DNA of 64,000 nt from Chimonanthus salicifolius (Eukaryota; Streptophyta; Magnoliopsida; Laurales; Calycanthaceae), in NCBI GenBank assembly GCA_013350335.1, contig CM023539.1:16952223-17016222 (forward strand), in the 5' to 3' direction. The translations under genes and the position numbers were made by a program. Positions 23,110 through 34,179 of this stretch are shown here, one piece after another. Under the pieces are notes generated by a model. It was given only the letters and a program-made list of their open reading frames with translations, was not told the DNA's origin and made no database searches. Positions within the stretch are counted from its first letter, which is position 1. Each line of letters opens with the position of its first letter.

Positions 23110-24329
23110 TGTAACACCGTGGAATTTCAAAGATAACAATTTACATGAATTTATTCATATTTACGGAATTGCCATTGTGATATATTTGATTTGAATTTAA
23201 ATGGGTCAATGGTTCAATCAAGACCCAAAGGATGGTAGTTTTGTTTTCAAAACAAAGAAATGGATAAGATGTACTTAAACGGGTCAAGAATCATAATTGG
23301 GTCAAATTTCGTTAAATGGGTCAAAATGGTCAAATGGAACCCAATGGGTCGAGATGGACATGATTAATCATGGAGTGAGCTCAAAACTTAGTTGATTTAA
23401 GTTTTTATTAATTGAGTTTGGTTTGAGTTGAAATGATGGTGTTATAACCGGAGGCCACACTCCGTCGGGGCGTCCTAAAGACCACTGTGGGATACCTTGA
23501 TGATGAGAATCCCATTAAGAGGAATCCGGAGGCCACATTCCGTTGGGGCGTCCGAAAGACCACTGTGGGGTACCTTGACGTTGAGTATCCCATCAAGAGG
23601 AAGCTATGTAGAATGGTGATGGGTGGGACTCATTACATGTTCATTTCATACATAGCATGTTTTATGGAATTTTGACATATATGTATTATTATATTATTTG
23701 CATGTGTTATACTAACCTTGTGGTAGCCCTATTTGGAAACACTACTGGGCATGTTGATCTAACGCCCTATCTCTACCCTTAATGGATGACGCAGGAAAGT
23801 CAAAGAATGAGGATCGAGAAGGGGACCAAGCAAAGAAGCTTGGGCGGTTTGAATGATTTAAATGGACTTTGATTGGACTATTTATAGACTAGTTATTTGA
23901 TTTATTTGGACAATGTAATTTGATAATTAGATGTGTTGGCATGTAATAAGTAGTTAAGTAGATGCTATGATTTGATTTATTTTGGATGGTTTGATTGAAC
24001 GATCAGTTAAGATTGTTAGTAATTTTTGGAGATTATGATTAAGTACTTTGCTATCTTAAGTTAAAAAAAAATGGATTAGACTTAGGATCTATTATAACCT
24101 CAGTTAGTTTAAGACTAAGTTAATTCCGCAAGTTATATTTGTACCATGTGCGGATCAATTTTATGGACTTAGTTCATACGCACATGGGCTTGGCCAGTTA
24201 AGGGTCGGATTTAGAGATCCGAACTTAACTTGCGTCGTGACACTCCGCTCCGATCACTTGGTTGATTATTATATATAAAAAATAAAAAATAAACTCTGAT
24301 TATTAGAGTGAAAAGGGCGGGGTGTTACA
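23110..24329 (+). mobile_element. LTR-G: internally deleted solo Ty3/gypsy LTR
   Basis: Starts TGTAACACCG and ends GGGGTGTTACA, 1220 bp, with perfect target duplication CGGAC (23105-23109 and 24330-24334) inside LTR-F. Compared with LTR-B it passes directly from upstream U3 sequence to the CCGGAGGCCAC tandem repeat near 23448. It therefore lacks the hairpin array, TATA box and GGTAGG palindrome, a loss of roughly 2.2 kb. Confidence 0.92.
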
Positions 24330-24518
24330 CGGACCCATTTGACCATTATTGACCCTTTAAATGGATTCCATCCAATCCATGGTCCATTGGACCATACTTG
24401 GGCCTTTGCCCCAAAATTGGATCCATTTAACATCCATAATATCAAAATTTCAATTTTTTCCATTATTAAAATAAATAAATGCCATATATATGTTGATTTA
24501 AAATTTTGGGCTATTACA
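24330..24518 (-). mobile_element. LTR-F: 5' terminal part
   Basis: Resumes after LTR-G with CGGAC. It contains the usual GACCCATTTGACCATT-type LTR start sequence and ends (plus strand) GGGCTATTACA. Confidence 0.88.
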
Positions 24519-24579
24519 GTTTTTGGGACCTGAACTACATACCAAGCTTGAGATACACACTTCGAGTTTATTTACACAC
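24519..24579 (-). other. Short LTR-K remnant
   Basis: 61 bp starting with GTTTT, the second copy of the LTR-F target duplication. It is presumably the continuation of LTR-K, cut off by the Sirevirus start at 24580. Confidence 0.5.
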
Positions 24580-24889
24580 TGTTAGTGCCCCGACTGTGTC
24601 GAGTCCCTGTTTGTCAATTCTATGATTCGGGAAGAAGCACTTGCTAATAAGCTTGAAGACCCAAGATGATCAAGAATGAAGATAGTGCTCCATTAGGTTC
24701 ATAGCTCATCGTCATGGTAATCACAAAAACAGGTATTTGGGCATATATGACCTTAGATGGTACCCACACCTTAGAGAGGACTATCTCTAGGTTTAGTTGA
24801 ACAAATAGTAAATCTATAAAGAAACCTAAGAGAGGACGTTTGACAGTGAACTTGAAAATATGAATTATGTTCACTGACAGCTCGACCAG

Positions 24890-25440
24890 TCGTTCTCACC
24901 GACCCCTCGGTGGAGACAGGATCGACCCATCGTGGTCAAGGACTGGTCGGTCAGATTGACATAAGTGGATCATTGAACTGTCATTCTGGTAAAGACTTTG
25001 ATTGAGATTCTCGTATGCACAGACCCCTCGGTGATGAACTAAATGACCCCTCGTGGTCAACGACTCGTTGATGAAACACTTGTGAGTTATGGACTTTGAA
25101 TAGAAGTGGGCTCTCGAAGAAACAGACATAAAGGTATATCAAAACCGATCGAGAGTACCAGGACCGACCCCTTGGTGAGGGGCAACAGGTCGTTCTGGGT
25201 AGGACAAGCTTCGAGACATGAAACTCTATAAGCATAGTGTTGCCCTAGACTGAGCCTCTCGTATGGACCGACCTCTCGGTGCCATGACTGTCGACCCATC
25301 GGTGATACCGACCTGTCGACCGGTAAGTAATAAAGCCGTTGGGAGTACATTTAATGCTCAACGGTCGATTGTTGAATGGTAATAAATATGAACACCGACC
25401 CATCGGTACCACCGACTTGTCGGTTCTGGACAGTCAGAAA
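24890..25440. repeat. ACCGAC..GTCGGT palindromes in Sirevirus LTR
   Basis: Repeated short inverted repeats of the type ACCGACCCCTCGGT, ACCGACCCATCGGT and ACCGACTTGTCGGT alternate with ACCCATCGTGGTC and CCTCTCG words. They end just before the TATA box. Palindrome arrays upstream of the core promoter are known for Sirevirus LTRs. Confidence 0.88.
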
Positions 25441-25457
25441 AACCGTTAAGACTCCTC

Positions 25458-25465
25458 TATAAATA
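25458..25465 (+). promoter_or_regulatory. TATA box, Sirevirus 5' LTR
   Basis: TATAAATA after CTCC, conserved in the 3' LTR at 36817-36824. Confidence 0.7.
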
Positions 25466-26334
25466 TGAGTGTTGGGTGATCATTTTACTATCTTCCTTAA
25501 GCCGAAAAGAGTTATACACTCTATGGAATGATCAACACTCTTGTCAGAAGAATCATAAACAATCAATCTATTGATTGAGTTTGAAAGTGAGAAAGAGAGG
25601 AGGAAAAAAAGATCATAAACAACCAATCTACTGATTGAGTTTGTAAGTGAGAAAGACATAAACTAGGAAACTTGTGGTGAAATTAATTTCCTTGTCACCC
25701 TGAGATTGTGATTGCTCTACGACGGCTATAAGGAGGAGCGTCAACACTCAGTGGGTGGGATCTTCAAGAAGCACACATCAGCGAGAAAAATTTTAAAGGC
25801 AAGTGCTTCTTGACTTAATTTGTTTTTAAAACGATTGACCCGAAAGTGGATTAAGGGAGATTTGCTACTGAACCACTATAAAAAACTCTAGAGCGTCGTC
25901 TCTGGCATAGTGGTGGGTGGAATTCCGAGTCAATTGAATAGGTGGAATTCCTATTCTACAGTGGTGGGTGAAATTCCCAGCCAATTGAGTGAGGTGGAAT
26001 TTCTACTCTAATTGTGAAGGTGTAAGTCCCCACATAGTGAATTTGGAGATAGGTCAAGATTGAGCGAGTCTTAACAGTGGATGTAAGTTGGCGAACCGAA
26101 CCATTTTATATCTTGTGTCCTTTTGTTTGTGGTGTTAGAGTTATTTTCTTGTGTTGATTGTTTAATTACATTTGTCAACACACACTCACTTGATTGATAA
26201 ATCCGCGGCGCTTAAACTAATCAATCGAGTAAATTTCAAAAGGACCAATGATTTTAAATTGACCTTATCACCCCCCTCCCTCCCCCCTTTCTCGGGTCAA
26301 TTGTGTTGTTCTAGCTCCCAAGGGAACTTTCAAT

Positions 26335-26347
26335 TGGTATTAGAGCC
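26335..26347 (+). promoter_or_regulatory. Primer binding site of the Sirevirus
   Basis: TGGTATTAGAGCC, one base different from the usual initiator Met-tRNA site TGGTATCAGAGCC, two bases after the LTR. Confidence 0.9.
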
Positions 26348-26399
26348 TAGTGCTCATTAAAAGGATTTAACCATCCAAGTAAATCCAAGCTAGAACACC

Positions 26400-28237
26400 A
26401 TGGAAGACAGTCATGCAATAACCAAACCCCCATATTTCGATGGAACAAACTATGTCTCATGGAAGGCCAAAATGAGAAGTTTCTTTGTTTCCATAGACTC
26501 ATCGCTATGAGATATTGTAAAGACTGGATGGCAAGAACCAATGGAAGAGAAAAATGGTAGCGACCACCACAACCGTGTTGCTAACACCTAAACCTTTTTC
26601 CTCATGGAGTCTCACTGAAAAATCTGCTCAGACAGCTGATGGGAAAGCCATCAGCGCCCTTAATTGTGCAGTTTCTGACACTGAATACAGGCGGAACAAG
26701 ACCTGTAAAACTGCAAAGGATGCATGGAAAGTTCTTGAGAGAACCTATGAAGGCACCTCAATAGTTAAGAGGTCCAAACTTCAGATCATTCAAAATCAGT
26801 TTGATATCTTAAAATGAGGGAGGATGAAGTCTTCATGGATTTTTATTCCGAGATCAGTGACATTGTTAATCAAATGTACGCTCTAGGTAAAGGGATACCC
26901 AAGGAAAATGTATGTACCAAAATTGTTTGGAATCTTGCAGAAAGATTCAAACCCAAGGTTGTGGCCATGGAGGACAACAAAGATGTGCCCTTAATGAATA
27001 TTGATGATTTGGTTGGTTCATTACAAACCTATGAACTACACTTTGAACAACCAAAGGATAAATCCATTGCTTGAAATCTTCCTTAAAACAAAAGAAGACT
27101 AAAGAAAAGGAATTTTTTTCGGAAGATGAACTCTCAAGTGATGAAATGGCAATGTTTACCAAAATATTTTATAAAAAATTTGTTAAAAGAAATAACTTGA
27201 GAAGAATGGGTAAGGGTTAAACAAGTAAAAGATACCCAAGAAGGCAATAAGAAAACAAAGGAAAAGGGATAAAGAGAGAGGTGACCAAGGAGTAGTCTTG
27301 TTTCAATTGTAGGGGGAGAGGACGCTTCATGAATGAATGTCCCTCAGATAAAGTAAAAAAGGCTATGAATGTGGGTGTGACCCATGTGGAAACTTCTAAA
27401 TCAAAAAGTGATTCAGATGATGAAATCCAACGAAAAGTTGATGTATCAAAAGGTCTCATAACCTCGATCATATGTGATCAAGAAAGTCCCACAATTGAAA
27501 CAGATGATGAAAGTGAAGAAGATGAAAATCTTCAATCCTCTTACAGTGCCTTGTTCCTTGAGAGTAAAAGGTTATCCAAGAAACTAAACAAAGTTAAGAA
27601 TGAAAATTTGAACCTCTCTAATCAAGTGGAAGACTTGAAAAATGAAAAATCTCTCCTAACCTCTACGCTGGAACTGTCCAATACTAAAAATATAAAACTT
27701 AGAGAGAATAATAAAAGCCTTCAAGAAGAGATAAGAATTCATTGCAAGGATATCGAAAATTTGTGGCATTACAACAAACTTCTTGAAGGAGATGTTAACA
27801 AACTATATATGGAAATTAAAGAATTAAGACTTCATAAAGAAAAATTCAAAGATAGGTTCACCCAAGGAGATGAAAGGCTTAAAGACTCCTTGGCATAGGT
27901 AGACAGTATGGTGATAGGTCTGGTCTTGGTACCTCATCCACTAAACAACCTATACATCATGGGGTATTTAGTAAAACAAGAATCTCTCACCCTTCAAGGG
28001 TATGTGCAATTTCTCTGTCACAAGGATGGATATTTCAAAAGAAATTGCTATTATTTGAAGAGATACTTGGAAAGAAAAGTTCGAAGATACAATCAAGTAA
28101 AACACATACCTAAAAGACATCCACCAACACCCTACCTTAAAAGAAATCTAAGGAAGGTGGATACAAAGCACGGCTCTTTGTTAAGACAGATGAATCATGT
28201 CTTAAAAGAGTTGATGGATCCCGAGGTTGGTCATTAA
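26400..28237 (+). pseudogene. Sirevirus gag (frameshifted)
   Basis: It starts ATG at 26400 (MEDSHAITKPPYFDGTNYVSW), the opening of the copia gag (UBN2/Retrotran_gag_2) family. The reading frame then changes near 26540, 26815 and between 27074 and 27329, and several stops occur. Parts in order: gag core (to about 27074); a first zinc knuckle near 27299-27345 (CFNCRGRGRFMNECP), with Arg where the family has Gly-His; a charged coiled-coil segment at 27540-27895 rich in Lys, Glu and Leu; and a second knuckle near 28010-28050 (LCHKDGYFKRNC) that has lost its first Cys and its His. Gag with an extended coiled-coil tail after the knuckle fits the SIRE/Maximus lineage. Not functional. Confidence 0.87.
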
Positions 28238-29073
28238 AGGTGCGATCGTAGGGGTGTGTATGCAACACCAAATGCCACAATATTTGTACCTAGGAGATAG
28301 ACCACTAATCATGTTTTGTTTTGGTTTAAGATTCACCTACATATCTTAGACCACTACAAATGGACTCACGAGAGACTATGTGAGTTCACATAGCAGAAAA
28401 ATGTTGTGACATAAGAAGAGAAATTGGCTAACTAGAAGACTAAAATGTACTATTCCTGGCTATAGTACATCTTCTACTTGGAAAGCCATACATCCCATTC
28501 AAAGTAGTTTGAATTGTATGTGCCTTGGATTGAGAATTGTTTGTGTGCATGATTTGATGAATTATGATTGGCATATCTTTGCATTGGAATGAATCTATAT
28601 TGCCGTGCTTAGAATATGACTTCATCAAGTTGCACATATTGTAGTTGTTCTCCAATCTGGAATCTCTCGGTATAAAAGACATGTCGGTAAATAAACCTGT
28701 CAATGTGACAGACATGTCGGTACTGTGCCAAATCGAGCACTGTTGAAAAGGGGGAATTGTGGAAAAGATCGACCTGTCGATGGAACCGACATGTCGGTAA
28801 GACAGGAAATTTGAATTAAAAAGGGACTCTTTCTGCGAAAGCGACAATTCATTCGAAACTGTTGTCCCTTCTCCCACGAAGGTCCCGTGCCCTATACCAA
28901 TCGATAAGACCTCCTGGAGTGATTTCCATGTCAGAAACCATAGGGATTTCGTTCCTCCAGTCCCTAGAAGCCAAAAAATCACTATTTTTGTGATTCTCCT
29001 AAATCAGGTTAGGCTCAGTCTTCACCTCGTCCTCCTTCGAACTACTGGCTGAGGATCCCCTCTAGGAAAAACC
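28238..29073 (+). other. Sirevirus interior without recognisable pol
   Basis: Protease, integrase, RT and RNase H would be expected here but no such motif is visible in any frame, so roughly 3-4 kb has been lost. 28670-28800 instead holds ACATGTCGGT, GACCTGTCGATGGAACCGAC and similar words resembling the LTR palindromes. The 180-codon minus frame at 28440-28982 crosses this and is not supported as a gene. Confidence 0.6.
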
Positions 29074-29655
29074 ATGCCTAAGAAGATGTCTGCTCAGACA
29101 CATCCTAAGACCACTGTAGAACGAGGAGAATCCAGTCGTGCCTCTCGATCGTGCCCGGAGTCAAGCTCTGAAAATCCTGCGTATATTCAAGATCAACAGG
29201 AAACCCATCCAGAGGAGGAAAAAGACTACATTATTTACAAAGGTGTCATCTTCGTCGAAGAGGGACGTGAAGAAAGGAGAGAGGATACTGAAGAAGGGAA
29301 TGGTCGTCGAACTTGTAATGAAGGCCATGTCGGTATCCCCGATGACAGCAGTGAAGAGGATAGTTCCAGTTTCAAGGATTTTTTGAGAGACTCTGAAGAG
29401 GAATTAGAATATGAATATGTTTCTCAGGAAAATGTCAATCTGGGAGAAAAGGTCTCCAGGCTAGAAAGGAGAATGGACTATCTTGAAAATAGTCTGGAGA
29501 GTATCTGGTTGACTGTCCGGGATTTAGTCTCTGCTGTCTCCCTCTCTGACAGAGTTCCAGACACCCCGTCTCTTCCTTTTCCAGTATCTCATCAAGATGG
29601 CTCTACTCAGGGTAGTTTTTCATGCTCTTTGTTTTTGGAAAAACTATACTTTTGA
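29074..29655 (+). CDS. Candidate Sirevirus 3' ORF (env-like region), 193 aa
   Basis: An intact frame opens MPKKMSAQTHPK and is hydrophilic, with a Ser-rich, very acidic middle (Glu/Asp runs at residues about 45-120). A heptad-like helical segment follows at residues about 125-155 (words KVSRLERRMDYLE), then a Ser-rich tail. It lies between the gag remnant and the polypurine tract, where many Sireviruses carry an extra, so-called env-like, gene. No signal peptide or membrane segment is clear, so an envelope role is not shown. It may be the C-terminal half of a longer ORF or a captured fragment. The open state is notable beside the decayed gag. Confidence 0.45.
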   Translation: MPKKMSAQTHPKTTVERGESSRASRSCPESSSENPAYIQDQQETHPEEEKDYIIYKGVIFVEEGREERREDTEEGNGRRTCNEGHVGIPDDSSEEDSSSFKDFLRDSEEELEYEYVSQENVNLGEKVSRLERRMDYLENSLESIWLTVRDLVSAVSLSDRVPDTPSLPFPVSHQDGSTQGSFSCSLFLEKLYF

Positions 29656-30598
29656 TATTTTGACTAAGCTTCCATGATGTCCCCACCTAAACCATATGTA
29701 CTAAATGAACATTTTGTTTTAATAAAACTGATATGGTTTGTGTGATGAATGTATTATTATGTTTTGTAAGCCATCTATCTCTAAATCTAAGGTTAACATG
29801 GTTTTGTTAAATAAGACTAACATGCATGATTGAATGAGTTGGTTTTGTATTGGCATGTTAGGAAGATAGAGATCGGGCTAAGGTGGCACACATTATTGAG
29901 AATGGGAGAGCACAAAATATGTGTTGTTTAACACCTGTCACTGGTCATGACAGTGTAGGAAGGAGGATGCAAGCTTGAAAGAAAGCTTGATTAAAAAAAT
30001 AAACTTAGAGGCAGCTAAGTTTATGGAGGAGATAATCTGAAGGAGTTGGAAAATATAGCTTATTCCATAGGGGAAAAGAATCTAGGGAAGCTAAGTAAAT
30101 GAGCTTGTCCCATGGGGAAGAACCATGAGTTGCAGCAGAACTTAGTTAATCACTAAGTACAAAAAGCATAGAGGAAGTGTTGTTGATATCTACTAAACCT
30201 TTGTCAATTGTATGACAAAATGGGGAAGAAAAATAATAAAAGCTGTAGGCAAGGGGGAGTGCATGGTAAAGCCAAAGGCCGGAGTATTTGGCCTCTAGAA
30301 AGAGAAAGCCATAAAGGGGAGGAATATGATGAAGCCATGTCGCCAATGGACATGGGGAGAATGTCTAGCTTTGCTTGGAGGTTGGGAGATCAAAGTCAAG
30401 ATGAATGGAGGAGAAAATCTTCTCAACACTAGGTGCTGTTGGCTTGGAAATCTCGTTTCGTCCTTTGATCTTTGTTTTGGACTAACTCCTCTAATGATTT
30501 CTCTAGTGTTGCTTACTTATGTGCTTAAACAAAAAATCATGATTTGAAGCAAATTGAACAAGAATATGTGAATACGACAGTCTTGTTGTACCATTTGA
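29656..30598 (+). other. Sirevirus 3' untranslated region
   Basis: No supported gene. It contains GCAAGGGGGAGTG at 30248-30260, a second copy of the polypurine motif used before the 3' LTR. Repeated polypurine motifs are a known Sirevirus habit. Frames at 30208-30547 look like chance. Confidence 0.6.
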
Positions 30599-30611
30599 CA
30601 AAGGGGGAGAT
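30599..30611 (+). promoter_or_regulatory. Polypurine tract of the Sirevirus
   Basis: CAAAGGGGGAGAT immediately before the 3' LTR; the plus-strand priming site. Confidence 0.88.
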
Positions 30612-30750
30612 TATTATTACCCTGGCTGTGCCGAGTCCCTGTTTGTCAATTCCATGACTCGGGAAGAATCACTTGTTAAGAAGCTTGAAGACCTAAGATG
30701 ATCAAGAATGGAGATCATGTTCCACCAGATTCAAAGCTCATCGTCATGAC
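30612..30750 (+). mobile_element. Sirevirus 3' LTR, part 1
   Basis: Aligns with the first ~140 bp of the 5' LTR. Its first bases read TATTATTACC instead of TGTTAGTGCC. Interrupted by LTR-J. Confidence 0.9.
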
Positions 30751-32674
30751 TGTTAGTGCCTCGGCTTGGCCAAGACCCTATGTTTGTCAATTCCATGTCT
30801 CGAAAAGAAGCACTTGCCGGAAGCTTGAAGACCCAAGATCATCAAGAGTAAAGATCATGCTCCACTAGATTGAAGCTCATCATTATGGTAACCACAAAAC
30901 ATGTAATATGACCATAGATGACTTTAGGTGGTACCCACACATTAGAGAGGACCATCCCTAGGCTTAGAAGAATAAATGGTTAAATCATAAAAAGCCTAGT
31001 GAGGATGTTTGAAAGTGAAATTGAACCAAACTTGGAAATATGAATTATGTTCACTGTCATCACGACCATTCTATCTCACTGACCCCTCGGTGTAGTCAGG
31101 ATCGACCCATCGTGGTCAAAGACTGGTCTGCCCGAATGGCATAGGTTCTAGAACATTAAACTGTCATTCTGGGTATGCCTCTGATCGAGAGTCTCGTATG
31201 CACCGACCTCTCGGTGAAAAGCTGAAACGACCCCTCGTGGTCAACGACTCCTCTATCAAGATCTTGAGTCCTGAAACTTTGAACTCATGTGGACTCTCGA
31301 AGAAACAGACATATCGACAATCAAAGACCGATCGAGAGTACCAGTACCGACCCCTCGGTAATGGATGACATGTTGTTCTAGGTAACAGGTTTCTAAGTTG
31401 AAACTACTGTCAAGCATGTTTTGCACCAGAACGAACCTCTCGTATGGACTGACCCCTCGGTACCATAAGTGTCGACCCATCGGAGAAAAACAACATGTCG
31501 ACTGAGAAAGAATATTACCGTTGGGAGTGCACTTAATGCACAACGGTTGGAATTGTAACGGTAACATTTCTAGTCACCGACCCCTCGGTGCAACCTACCT
31601 ATCGGTACATTACAGTTACTTCAAGTAGTTGCCTTCGCTATATAAACCAACCTATATGCAACCAGTTGGATCCTTCGGAGGGATCAGCTAGACCCTCATC
31701 TTTATCAGTGAGCTTAACAAGGGCCAACAGTAGGATCACTCTCTCTGTCGTGCTTATACTAGGGGAATCAATTACAACTAATCAAATGGATTGACTTGTG
31801 TGAGAGAGAGGAAGGATGAAAACTCATAAACAACCAAGCTGAGAATTAAGTTTGAAAGTGAGAAGCAGAGAACCATAAACTAGGAAACCTTTGGTAAAAC
31901 CAGTTTCCTTGACACCTTGGACTGTGATTGCTAAACGACGGCTACAAGGGGGAGCCTCGGCATACATGGGTTGGATCTCGAAGAAGCACACATCAGAAGA
32001 AAGAGCTTCAAAAAGAAGTGCTTCTTAGTTTTAATTTTATTTAAAACCTTTGTTCCGAAGTGGATTAAGGGGAGGTACCCCTGGAACCACTATAAAAAAT
32101 TCTTGAGCGATTTCTCCGGCACATAGGTGGGTGAAACTCCCGGCCAAATGGATAGGTAGAATTCCTATTCGACAGTGGTTGGAGAAATTCCCAGCCAATT
32201 GAGTGAGGTGGAATTCCTACTCTAACTGTTAGGGTGTAAGTCCTCACTTAGTGGATTTTGGGGATAGCTCAAGGTTGAGCGAGTACTAACAGTAGATGTA
32301 CGTTGGCTAACCAAACCACTTTAAATTGGTCTTTTAGTGTTTGATCTATGTGTGTTTGTATATAGTATTTAAGTACTCTTCTTAACACACATCACTTTGC
32401 ATATTGATTATCTCATTATACACATTGCGTACAAGGGTCGGTAATCAAAGTTTATATAAAGGGTCATAATCTTAGTGTGATCGCTTAATGAAATTATGCA
32501 CACTAAACAAATCTCTTGATAAACATTCTGCTGCACTTTTAATTAAGAAATTTGTAAACACCATTAAAAATGGGATTGACCTATTCACACCCCCCCCCCC
32601 CCCCCCTCCCCCCTTTTTCTCCCCTATCTAAGGTCAATCACGATGTTCTAGCACATTGAAAATGGGAACTTTCA
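30751..32674 (+). mobile_element. LTR-J: solo LTR of a related Sirevirus
   Basis: 1924 bp from TGTTAGTGCC to GGAACTTTCA, related to but clearly diverged from the host LTR. It carries the same palindrome type (ACCGACCCCTCGGT), a TATA box near 31639 (TATATAAACC) and a poly-C run. The flanks ATGAC and ATGGA share only three bases, so the target duplication is worn or absent. No primer site or gag follows, hence a solo LTR. Confidence 0.85.
32590..32613. repeat. Poly-C tract
   Basis: Seventeen Cs, one T, then more Cs and a T-rich run; a homopolymer prone to assembly and read error. The 5' Sirevirus LTR has a shorter C-rich run at the same place. Confidence 0.95.
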
Positions 32675-33073
32675 ATGGAAATCACAAAAACAGGTATTTA
32701 GACATAAATGACCTTAGGTGGTACGCACACCTTAGAGAGGATTATCTCTAGACTTAGTTGAACAAATGGTAAATCCATAAAGAAGCCTAAGAGAGGAAGT
32801 TGGACAATGAAATTGGAAATATGATTTATGTTCACTGACAGCTCGACCAATCGTTCCCACCGACCCCTCGGTGGAGACAAGATCGACCCATCGTGGTTAA
32901 GAACTGGTCGGCAAGATTTACATAAGTTTTGGATCATTGATTTGACATTTTGGGAAAGCCTCTGATCGAGAGTCTCATATGCACCAACCCCTCGGTGATG
33001 AACTGAATGACCCCTTGTGGTCAACGACTCACCCATGAAACACTTGTGAGTTCTGGACTTTGAACACAAGTGG
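32675..33073 (+). mobile_element. Sirevirus 3' LTR, part 2
   Basis: Continues the host LTR after LTR-J (ATCACAAAAACAGGTATTT is shared with 24717 onward) and ends with AGTGG, the left duplication of LTR-H. Confidence 0.9.
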
Positions 33074-34179
33074 TGTAACACCTCAATTTCTCAACGAAGT
33101 GGATAATTACGAAAATGCCCCTGATGTGATTAATTAATTATTTTGAGATGTCAAATAAGGAAATGGTGGGGCCTATTGCTCAAATTAAGATCATATGAGC
33201 ACATTATAAATGTCAAGTTTGATTGAATGGGTAATGTACATCAATTGGGTCGAAAATGGATAAATGGGTCAAAGGGCCCAATTGGACCCAATGGGTCATA
33301 ATGGATGATTTGACCATTGTGTAAGCTCAAATTAAATGGGGTCAAGCTGAACTGATTGGAAATCAAGTATAGCAAAAATGGGTAGGCTTGAAACACAAGT
33401 GAAAACCAATTAAAAATGGCAAAATCAGCCCATGAATAGGTCATGTTGTCAAAACGGGTCAAGGGGCTGATTAGGGACCCAATGGGTCAGGTTGACTAGG
33501 TTGACCACGGATGACCGTGTGGGCCCTCAATTGAACTCAAGTGTGAGTTAGTTCAGCTTGAGTTGGACTGATTTGGAGTGAGTTTGATTTAAGAAAAGAG
33601 TTGACTCAAACTTGGTGCATAAAATGTGTTGAGTTGGATGAGTTGAGTTGAAATAAAAAGATCATGAGCCAAGTGAGTCAAGAGGAGGTGGAAAGGAGTT
33701 TTAATCTCACACAACACTTAATCAAATCCATCCCAGCCGTTGAGAGTGAAGAGGTGCCTTGGCAAAGCCAAGGGACACCAAGGTTGGGCGGCAATGAGAT
33801 GCATGTGTTGTGAATGAAAGGTTGCAACGTTTGGGTGAAGGGGTGTCTTGAATGACACCCAATATCCCATCGGTTTTGGCAAGATTAAATGAGGGAAAAT
33901 GAATGGAAGATGGGACTGAAATTACAAAAGGAAAAGGTTACCATTCTTGGCCGATTTTCACATTGAAAATCCAAGAAATTCCCATCTCTCTCTCCCTCTC
34001 TCCAAATTCGTTTCTTGGCTGAACAGCAGAGGTGTTGGCACCAATTAATCAAACATAAACCAGCAAAGGATTAAGGAAGAAAGGAAGAAAATAGAGGGGA
34101 GAAGGCAAGGATCATAGGCAAAGGAAATTTGGTAAGATTTCTTAAGTGTTCAAGTTAAACAAATTGTAAGAAAAGGGTG

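Larger units (their letters stand above)
24580..26332 (+). mobile_element. 5' LTR of a Sirevirus (Ty1/copia)
   Basis: 1753 bp from TGTTAGTGCC to AACTTTCA, followed by a Met-tRNA primer site. Its partner is the split 3' LTR at 30612-37665, which reads closely the same by eye and totals about 1735 bp. The U3 region has many short palindromes and a TATA box at 25458. Near 25560-25660 a block containing ATCATAAACAACCAATCTA is present twice. A pyrimidine-rich stretch lies at 26270-26292. Confidence 0.93.

Noticed and set aside
28440..28982. 180-codon minus-strand frame
   Set aside because: No domain; it runs antisense across the Sirevirus palindromic region and shows no codon or motif support.
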